This document shows, piece after piece, positions 56,206 through 64,000 of a stretch of 64,000 nucleotides of DNA; position 1 is the first letter of the stretch, and every line of letters begins with the position of its first letter. Below the pieces are notes generated by a model. That model was not told where the DNA came from. It did not search any database and worked only from the letters and a program-made list of their open reading frames with translations. The DNA is taken from the NCBI GenBank assembly GCA_029706075.1, contig JAINUG010000176.1, forward strand, positions 1,860,001 through 1,924,000. The letters run 5' to 3'. The position numbers and the translations under genes are program-made. Source of the stretch: Aldrovandia affinis. Taxonomy: Eukaryota; Chordata; Actinopteri; Notacanthiformes; Halosauridae.

Positions 56206-57017
56206 AATTAAAACAGGTTGAGATTTCAGCCTCATCCATTCCCAGCTCACCAGCTCTCACTGGTACAGTATGAGGATCAGGAATTATATTACTATTTACT
56301 GTTCAGACCATTATAAAATGCACTATTATGTATGGCTACTCATTTAAACATCTAGGTTATTGTGGATTGTTAAAATAAAGCTTTACAAATAAAAACATAT
56401 GTTATTATACCTCAAGATGAATGATATGTCAGTATTAAATCACAAGTTTGATGCTTTGAAAACAGGAATTCTAGCTGAAGCCACATCCACTTCTGGTTTT
56501 GTATCCGAACACACAAATGGTTGAACAGATACAGATAGTGATGTCTCTGCACACCCCTACTATAGTCAAAGTATGGTAAAATAAGAGATTTTCATGACAG
56601 CAAAGCCTCAGTCCGTGTCTCTTTCTATTACTGCAAGCATGCAGAATTAAATTGGACTTCACAACAATTTTATTAGGGTACAATTGTGTGCATTTGCTTC
56701 TTCATTCATGTGCACCCCCCTACTTTTAAACTTTCCAAACAATTCCTGCACATGTAGCTATGTAGGTTTGTTTCCCCACCCAACTAACATGTTGTATTTG
56801 ATGATTTTGATTTCCTGCCCATACCATATCATAAGACTCAACATTGGTGTATAACAACAAAACACCATATGCACAGCATGCATGCAATATGCACTAAGCA
56901 TGTTGCCTAAATTAAAAGTACATAAAAGCATGTAGAAAATAAAATTGAAGAAAAATTCAGAGAGAGAGAGACTGTATGTTGTTAATCTAGCAAGAGCTCC
57001 AGATTATGGGAAGTCAT

Positions 57018-57560
57018 TTTAAAATTGAATCTCAGATATCAGTTATCAGAAACCAATATTTTTAATATCTGGAAACTCTATAGCTGAGTTTCTAGATATA
57101 AAAATGTTGAATCCCCATTGTTTCCTATGGGAATTTCAGTTTCACATATCAGAAACGGAATTTCCGATATCAAAAATGAGTTTCTGATATCAAGAATTGC
57201 AATTGATGATATCAGAAACTTCAGGATTAAATTAAATTAATTAAATGGCTTGCCATACTCATAGAGTTACAAGGTAGTTAAAGGGCCACATAGCTAACGT
57301 GGGGAAATTATAGTTTGTAAAGAGGATGTTCCAATTGGGTTACAAAGTATGCTACAGGCTATGAGGCTTTTGGGAAATGCACTCAGGACAGTAAACTAAA
57401 TTAAAAATAGATAGGCTTTTGCTGCCATAAAAATTAATGCAGATATTCTGGTTATCATGATATAGATATCCACAATGTCAATTTCAGATATCTGAAAGTC
57501 GATTGCAGACATCTACAGCTGAATTTAATATATCACCACCTGAATTATGGATATCTATTT
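57018..57560. repeat. GATATC-rich degenerate repeat cluster
   Basis: TTTCTGATATC, GATATCAGAAAC, CAGATATCTG and similar short palindromic units recur at irregular spacing in two blocks, 57030-57230 and 57440-57560, in both orientations. The intervening sequence is unique. It looks like an old minisatellite or a degenerate array, not a known transposon. Confidence 0.6.
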
Positions 57561-57597
57561 TTTAACCACTTGGATATAATTTAATATAATTTATATA

Positions 57598-59354
57598 TAA
57601 ACATCGAACAAAAAGTTTGGAAATTTGTGTTTGGTAGATTATTTCTCTGTTGTAACAATGCTTCTTGGCAATAAATTGTATACCGTTGGAAAGCCTGTTT
57701 ATTTCCCTTTTAAATGGTGCAACATTTGTAAGGAACATGCATTTGTGGGATGAGCAGCACAGCTGAGTATGTGGGTTGCGCCCATGAAAAATTTGCCAAA
57801 TCTTCTCTGCCAATGCCAAACAGCTTATTCTGCTGTTGCTATTGACTCTTGTTTTGAGCTTCCGGTACCCCCAGGTGCTGACAATCAGGTGCCTAATTGG
57901 CACCTGATTGGCAGCACCTGTGAGCATGGGCCCTGCTACAGTGGTCAATTGGTGTCTGCTCCAAGAATCGGCATCCCACGTTTGTCTGATCTCGATAAGG
58001 CCCATGCGATAGGGCAACTTCAAGCTGGTGTTCCGCAAAAGCAAGTTGCGGCATTATTTGGAGTGAGCCCTAGTACCATCTCCAAACTGAAGGCCAAGTT
58101 CCATGAAAAGGGGGACGTCAGAGACAGACCGCGAAGTGGGTGTCCCAAGAAGACGACACCCAAGAAGACCGGTTCCTCATCCTTTCAGCACTTAGGAACC
58201 GTAGGCTGTCTTCTACAGATTTGCAGTCAAGGTTTGCAGGATGATATGGCACACGGCTCTCAGCCCAGACAATCCGGAACAGACTGCACGCAGCCAATCT
58301 CCGGGCTCATAGGGCTGCCAGGAGGCCTGCCATGACTGCCCTTCACCATCAGGCCCATTTGCGCTGGTGTCGGCAACACCTGCACTGGAACCTGAACATG
58401 TGGAGGAACGTTATGTTCAGCGATGAGTCCAGATTCTGCCTATGGAAGTTGGATCGTAGGGTCAAAGTGTGGAGAAGACAGGGAGAACGCTATGCTGATT
58501 GCTGCACCGATAGAGTAACACCTTTTGGTGGAGGCAGTGTGATGGTGTGGGGCAGCATCTCCATCACTGGAAAAACGAGGCTTGTCATCATTGGAGGCAA
58601 TCTCAATGCAGAGAGATATCGAGATGAGATTCTGCAACCAGTGGCAATCCCATATCTCCACAGTCTGGGACTGAACTCCATCCTCCAAGATGACAACACT
58701 CGCCCCCACAGAGCAGGATTTATCAGAGACTACCTCCAGAATTTGGGAGTAGAGAGAATGGAATGGCCTGCCAACAGTCCTGACCTCACCCCAATTGAAC
58801 CCAATTGTGGGATCAGCTTGGGCGTGCTGTTCGTGCTAGAGTGACCAACACAACCACGTTGGCTGACTTGTGACAAATCCTGGTTGAGGAGTGGAATGCC
58901 ATCCCACAGCAGTGTGTGGCCACGCTGGTGACCAGCAGAGGAGGAGGTGCCAGGCTGTTGTGGCTGTGTATGGTTCTTCCACATGCTACTAAGGCTCCTG
59001 ACTGTTTGTTAAATGAATAAATTGTAAAATTGCCAATATGTCTTGTTTCTTCCTTGTTACTGATAGACTTCAATCATCCAATCCACCAAACAACACCAAA
59101 CAAGAGTCAATAGCAACAGCAGAATAAGCTGTTTGGCATTGGCAGAGAAGATTTGACAAATTTTTCATGGGCGCAACCCACATACTCAGCTGTGTTGCTC
59201 ATCCCACAAATGCATGTTCCTTATAAATGGGGCACCATTTTAAAGGGAAATAAACAGGCTTTCAAACGGTATAAAATGTATTGCCAAGAAGCATTGTTAC
59301 AACAGAGAAATAATCTACCAAACACAAATTTCCGAACTTTTTGTTCGATGTTTA
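57598..59354 (+). mobile_element. Tc1-like transposon with about 250-bp inverted repeats
   Basis: The left arm starts TAAACATCGAACAAAAAGTT and the right arm ends with the complement at 59354. The arms (about 57598-57850 and 59100-59354) stay alignable to TTGACTCTTGTTT, roughly 250 bases with only about a dozen or so differences. Total length is 1757 bp and the site is AT-rich. A transposase reads on the plus strand between the arms. It is the most complete DNA transposon here. Long arms of this size are known in some Tc1 lineages, in contrast to the short arms of other families in the window. Confidence 0.92.
57950..58985 (+). pseudogene. Tc1-type transposase, few disabling changes
   Basis: N-terminal HTH: PRLSDLDKAHAIGQLQAGVP, QKQVAALFGVSPSTISKLKA, then the GRPR-like RDRPRSGCPKKTTP. 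The frame shifts just after it (about 58165). The catalytic part is open at 58332-58800: WRNVMFSDESRFCLW (first Asp), GGGSVMVWGSIS, LQDDNTRPHRAGFI (second Asp), SPDLTPIE (Glu), with 34 residues between the last two, the DD34E spacing of Tc1. After PIE a one-base loss shifts the frame, and a stop occurs at about 58871. The end near 58985 has LVEEWNAIPQQ and GGGARLLW-type sequence. The true start codon is uncertain; the open frame reaches back into the left arm to 57769. Confidence 0.9.
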
Positions 59355-59915
59355 TTAAATATAGTTTTTTAACCATAAAATGTCAAGGCAAAACTGGAGA
59401 TATAGAGGGAAATTCATTAAATGTCAGAACAGCTCTGAATACCACATTTGGATCAAGCACATTTTTTTAAAGTGCAAATTTATTAAAGATATCGGCCATA
59501 ATAGAATATGAAAAGCTCTGTAATTCAGGGAATACAAAAAATTGGCGTAGATTAAGTCTGACATATATTACTTTATATGGCAAAATCTCCAACAGATTAC
59601 ACCAGTCTCTGAAACATTCTGTGCATGTCTAGAGCACCCCTGTGAACGCCATAAACAAGGCACCTCACATTAATTGCCAATAAGCAATTATACCAAGAAT
59701 ATCCCCCTAGCAGTTTCAAGGTTCGAAGGTGGCATTTTAAGTGGATATTTTGTTACATTTTGTCAACTGGTTATTCAGTCAGTCAGTCTTTATTTTGTTT
59801 CAGCCCACTTGTAATGACTCTCCATAGAACACTTCAGGGAATTCAATTACAGGGGAACACATGAAAGACTAATGCAGATGATTGAAAATAGTTGCAAGAC
59901 AAAAGAGTAAAGTGG

Positions 59916-60080
59916 TTCTGTGTGGCTCAGTAGGTAGAGCACGGCGTTGGCAACGCTTAGGTTGTGGGTTCAATTCCCACTGGGACCACATATACTGAAA
60001 AGTTTATGCATTCACTACTGTAAGTCGCTTTGGATAAAAGCATCTACTAAATGGCATATGTTATATGTTATGTTATATGT
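59916..60080 (+). mobile_element. tRNA SINE with L2-type tail, best preserved copy
   Basis: TGGCTCAGTAGGTAGAGCAC (A box), GGGTTCAATTCCC (intact B box), GGGACCACATATACTGAAAA, TAAGTCGCTTTGGATAAAAG, ATCTACTAAATGGCATATG and a tail of ATGTTAT units. It shows the full plan of the family: a tRNA-like promoter head of about 75 bases, a short middle, and an L2-like tail recognised by LINE reverse transcriptase. Confidence 0.9.
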
Positions 60081-60265
60081 TACAATTAGAAAAAGGACTA
60101 CTTAGCCACCTAGCACAGGGACAGGAGATTTAAAAAAACATCCCTTGAAAAGGAAGAGAAGTTCCTGTACAGGGAAATAATCTCTGGGGATTTAAGGCCT
60201 AAGACTGCATTGCTTCTTTTCAGGAAAGGAGTCAATGCAGCTAAAATTACTGGACCCCTGCAGGT

Positions 60266-60920
60266 TCAACCCCTACAGAGACATTGCAGGTTCTAGCCTC
60301 GGCTATGTCATTAGCTGATTATGACCAGGGGTTTGCAGAGGCAGGACTCAATTGGTTTGTCCTTCCAGGGGTAGGGTGGTGTGATGCCGGGAGGGGTGGA
60401 GGGAGGAGTGGAGAGGGCTGTGCCTCCCTTTTTTACTGCTATCAGATGTTCCTGCTCTCTCCCATAGCCTGGAGAGTACTACAGGACCTTGGACAGCAGT
60501 GGACTCATCTACTGGCCGGCTCACCTGAGGCTGATCAGCAATAAACTCAGGTGTTAGGCATTTCCTTTGGTAGGTCTTCATAAAAGCACAGCCTGCCAGG
60601 CCCGGAGGAGAGACCGTTTTTGGACATGGTGGAAGAGGTGCTGTTTTTTTCCATTTTCTTTCCCTCAATAATATAGTCTTTAGTTTACCTTTTGTTGGTG
60701 GGGTTTTTTTGTTTAGTTTTTTGTTTAAATATGATCATGATAAATCAGCCACTGGCCTATTGCGACACTGCCTTCATTACTTTGTCTTTCCACTCATCAA
60801 CTGGCATGGTGGCCACCCTTGCCACAGGCAGGTTTAAGTTGACCACGGTTCCTTGTTTACTGCTGCATTGGTTCCTTCCAACAATGTATCAGGTGCCCAC
60901 TAGGTGTCATTGTTGAGAGG
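60266..60920 (+). repeat. SINE-like dispersed repeat, copy 2, split by an LTR
   Basis: The left part 60266-60379 matches 28560-28660 (GGCTATGTCATTAGCTGA, CCAGGGGTAG). The right part 60827-60920 matches 28665-28735 (TTTAAGTTGACCACGGTTCC, CAGGTGCCCACTAGG). Between them lies an LTR-like element. The uninterrupted copy at 28555 shows the original site. Confidence 0.6.
60380..60826 (+). mobile_element. solo-LTR-like repeat, copy 3 of 3
   Basis: It starts TGTGATGCCGGGAGGGGTGG and ends ACCCTTGCCACA, and is inserted in the SINE-like repeat at 60266-60920. The flanks GGTGG and GGCAG could be a 5-bp duplication with two changes. Being an insertion with TG/CA ends inside another repeat supports the LTR reading for all three copies. 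TTCATAAAAGCACAGCC near 60580 may include a TATA-like element. Confidence 0.65.
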
Positions 60921-62130
60921 TACACCTCTCCTCCAATCAATACAAGCTCTCTTATAGTACTGTGTGGACTGTAGGGTGTAAAATATTCACTGGCGTGCAT
61001 GCAAGTGCATCAGAGGAGTGCACGTACAGCTGCAGTACTCTTTTCAAGGGGTGTAGTTGACACTGGCAACTTTAAAGGTACATTTGGCTATTCCAAATTT
61101 GAGAGGAAAAGATGGGGGTGGGAGAAAGTCTGACAAAGCTGGATGAGTGTGCTGTGGGTCTATCAAAATGGGGAGTATCATCAAGTCTGGGTATTCATTT
61201 ACGTGAGAAGTTTAATACTGAAGTAATATGGTAGAATATACAGGTAGTGAAGAAAACATTTAAATGTAAAGTTGGCCAGTACAGCCTGTAAGCATCAGTA
61301 AATGAATCCCTTGACTATACTCATCATGTAATTTTGTTGGCCTCCACCCCACACATGTTCTTCAATCCCCTCCTACCTGAGACTTTTCCAAATGGCTGCA
61401 TCACACACTCTCCATCCAAAATCTATATCAGCCTAACTAACAATGCTGTGCATACAGTGCAACAGTCCATTGTTCAATCTGCTTGTCAAATAATTGAGGA
61501 ATAATTACAAGGATGAGATTAATCAAATTAAATGCATACATGAAAATAGTGCCTTTGCACAGCCATGACACCAGAACGGTTCATGTCATTATGGCCATTT
61601 ATGGATAGTGTCCCTGATGGTTGCGAGTGTTTGGCTCTCACAGGGGCTGAACTGTCTGATCTGATCCGATCTGAGGGCTCCCTAAAGAAGCCCTTAGTGT
61701 ACTGAAAATAAGTCAAGTCGTTATTTTGCCTAATGGTCAATTATTTCCATGGCTCCAGCTGTCAGAATGACTTGCCCTTCAGCTTTGAGAGAACAGAGGT
61801 CAATGATGATCACAGTCAACAAATAATGAGGGAAGGACAACAAGGGCAACTCAGAGCATGCTGGGAGGTCACGGAGGTATGATGAGAGATCATTTAAAGG
61901 TGAGAGAGTAGGCCTTCCGGAAACTCAGAGCTTTATTTGGGATTAATATTATCTCTGTAGGATTAAAGAGGGCTCTTTAATGAGCTCTGGAATATCAAGG
62001 ATACAACTATCCTAATTAGAATATTTTAGTGCTAGCAGTTATATCTTTGGTTGGATGTGTAGGCTACTGGTGTAAAAATATGAATTTCACCAGCTGAAAA
62101 GATTTAAACTTCTGCTAATAGCAATACTCA
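60921..62130. other. no gene or repeat recognised
   Basis: Unique-looking sequence. The frame at 61740-61528 (minus) has no motif known to me. A CTGATCTGATCCGATCTGA run lies near 61655. Confidence 0.5.
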
Positions 62131-62174
62131 AAGTTTGCACTGGTCAAGATGTTTTTTTTCTTTTTCTTCATCAG

Positions 62175-62424
62175 CACTGTCAGTGAAAGTAGGAGGAATC
62201 CACAGAGGTGTGATCGTCAGCACATTATTGAACTGCTTATCATATGTCACAAAAGTGAGAGCAAGAAGTCGTCTCACAGACCCAGCGATTTGTGCTTACA
62301 GGATGGAAGTGGAGATGAGAGACAAAGGAAGAGTGTTGCCATGGATGAAGACATCCTCAGCTGGTGCACTTCTTTCAGAGAGTTAATCACCTGCTGACAG
62401 GGCCTGCTGCATGTGGCACCCCAG
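62175..62424 (+). other. candidate exon (weak)
   Basis: A strong pyrimidine tract (GTTTTTTTTCTTTTTCTTCA) leads to TCAG at 62171-62174. One frame is open from there to a TGA at 62395 (TVSESRRNPQRCDRQHIIEL, LIICHKSESKKSSHRPSDLC, DEDILSWCTSFRELITC), and CCCAG|GTAGGC follows at 62425. Polar, Ser-rich sequence with no domain I can name. Stop before the donor means it would be a last coding or non-coding exon. A second frame is also open over most of the stretch, which weakens the case. Confidence 0.25.
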
Positions 62425-62439
62425 GTAGGCATGGGTTTG

Positions 62440-62600
62440 AAGTTTAATGATGCCAGATGCCGAGGCTCAGTCGATCTGCCGGCGCTAACGACCCTGCCAA
62501 CGCGGCGGCCTTGCAAAGCTCGCTCAAGCTTTGTGGGCGGGGTCTGCCGGGCTGTCGTTAGCTGGGGACCTGGGCTGCCATAGAGGCACGGCTCTCTTTG
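62440..62600. other. GC-rich patch with small inverted repeats
   Basis: GC content is well above the surroundings. CAAAGCT at 62513-62519 pairs with AGCTTTG six bases later, and GCTAACGAC near 62486 pairs with GTCGTTAGC near 62554. Could be a regulatory island or a repeat end; neither can be shown. Confidence 0.4.
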
Positions 62601-64000
62601 AAGAGCACCACATTTCCATATTTCATTAAGCGCAGACAGAAAAGCCCAGCCAGCTGTTCTATTTTTATCTATTTAAATTCTGACCTGCTTTTCACCCATC
62701 AAAAAAGAGGAAAAAATTGAAATGCAGATACCACGATCAGAACTTGGAGTCGTTGATGTTTGTCTGCTTTTCTAAAGGGAAAGATGAGCAGAGGGAATAT
62801 TGTTTGCCTTTAAAGTTCCATGGTCACATGACAGACCTGTAAAAATGACATCCCAGGTGCTGAAGTGTGACTTGAGATACTTTTTTACAACCTATTCTGA
62901 AGCCCAAAAATATCACATGCTTGCATGAAGCAAGTATTGGTCAGACATATAAATCTCCTTTCAAATACAGAGCGACAGAAAGGCATATGCATCAAACTGT
63001 ATCAATAACTAATGATTGATAAATTACGATTTTATGATTCTGACAAGCAACTGTCCCCTCCATTCTGATGTTTTAACATCTTGTCACAGAAATGTGACTC
63101 CTCTGAACTTGGCAGTGTTTGCATGTGTTACCTAGAGTTGCCACACAAATATTTAAATATGTGACTTGTCATGTTGCATACGTTTCTAATTACGTGTATG
63201 TCAGTTGGTGCTCCTCTGTCACCTCAATAAAATTGTAAACTGCAGACAAACCTGTTATTGCAATTTGATATAGCTTTTTATTCATAAACAGTGTGTAAAC
63301 AGAGCTAGATTTCCAATTGGATTTAACTACATAGCTAGCATGACTACCTAGCTAAGCAGATAGCAAGATGGAATAGGTCACTACCCATCTGACCAAGTGC
63401 AAGCATCCTACATTTGATGAAGTATTCTGATGATAAAAATATGCATCATGCTGTCTTTAACGATTGCCGTTCTTCCAGGAAAATGCACTTTAGATTATGT
63501 CTTGAGGCTAAGACATGAGACTTGAGTTATATAGCTATAATCCCTGACTGCTAAAATTGGCAACTAATAATGATAATAATAGCAACTTTATTTATACAGT
63601 TATTTTCAAACAGGGTGCTCAAAGTCCTTTCCAACAACGGACAATAAAAAGGATATGGTAAAAATGACTACATTGCTGCACAATGGGTGAATGAGCCTTA
63701 ATGTCTCCAATGCCATTGTAATTATGAATGATCCACAGTCTGCCTAACTCGTATATCATTAAAATGGTGTTCCAAAGCACTGATGTCAGACATTTTGTTT
63801 TAAATGAGTCCTACAACCAGATTCACCTCCGTTATATATTGAACATGCTCGCTAGCACTGGAAACACTGATCAGCCAATCAAGCAGCTGGAGAAGGATTT
63901 CATTAGTATCAGTAATACGGCCTCACTTCCTAGCCTCATAACCTTACCAGTACTATGAGCATGACCAGGTTTACACTCTGATATGAGAGATGTTTGCCCA
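62601..64000. other. no gene seen; short repeat remnant near 63565-63650
   Basis: ACTTTATTTATACAGTTATT followed by TCAAACAGGGTGCTCAAAG near 63585-63628 resembles the widespread fish TTTATATAGCAC...CTCAAAGTGCTTTAC non-LTR tail, in degraded form. The rest is unique-looking AT-rich DNA, with stretches near 62610-62830 that might be conserved non-coding sequence. Confidence 0.45.

Noticed and set aside
59930-60000. tRNA gene with intact B box
   Set aside because: It is the head of an L2-tailed SINE that is repeated twice more in the window.
1-64000. CRISPR arrays, operons, riboswitches, bacterial terminators
   Set aside because: No regularly spaced identical repeats with unique spacers and no compact gene clusters. 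The window is vertebrate DNA.

Overview
The window looks like genomic DNA of a ray-finned (teleost-type) fish. No prokaryotic gene layout is present, and almost everything recognisable is vertebrate or fish interspersed repeat: Tc1-like DNA transposons of at least eight families, L2, Rex1 and L1 LINEs, tRNA-derived SINEs (some ending in an L2-type 3' tail), Ty3-type LTR elements and solo LTRs, hAT elements, a pogo/Tigger relative and MITEs. I could not fix the order or species. I found no complete host protein-coding gene. Two short stretches (50036-50088 and 62175-62424) have splice-site-like borders and are offered only as candidate exons.

Layout. 1-1760: an L2 fragment and a possible DIRS-like gag relic. 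1760-5090: AT-rich, no genes seen. 5098-7718: a fish 3'-tail repeat split by a SINE, and a SINE tail split by a Tc1 element. 7720-9568: empty. 9569-13861: a solo LTR, a chimeric nest of two Tc1 families plus an unassigned TIR element, and a truncated Tc1. 13862-16796: a nearly full L2. 16799-28375: one old Tc1 copy opened by a large L1 insertion (itself holding an L2 that holds a Rex1, and a short Tc1) and by a deleted Ty3 element. 28555-38475: MITE, Tc1, hAT, LINE, Tigger, solo LTR, rearranged Ty3 and further Tc1 pieces. 38476-43826: repeat-poor, possible conserved non-coding DNA. 43827-46168: a solo LTR and a hAT element with an 8-bp target duplication. 47245-49994: two Tc1 copies. 50000-57560: mostly unique sequence with a SINE, a hAT C-terminal relic, a solo LTR, a second SINE and a GATATC-rich cluster. 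57598-59354: the best preserved transposon, a Tc1-type element with roughly 250-bp inverted repeats. 59916-60920: a SINE, and an LTR inserted in another SINE-like repeat. 60920-64000: mostly unique.

The sequences do not form a pathway. They record successive insertions, and visible target duplications (16-bp SINE, 13-bp L1, 8-bp hAT, 5-bp LTR, TA for Tc1/Tigger) give a relative order of events. Nearly every transposase and reverse transcriptase is broken. The least damaged are Rex1 at 19358-20763, the L2 at 13862-16796 and the long-TIR Tc1 at 57598-59354. I see no convincing new biological system. The best candidates for something undescribed are the TIR element at 11262-12455, the ~0.4-kb LTR family seen three times, and the GATATC cluster.
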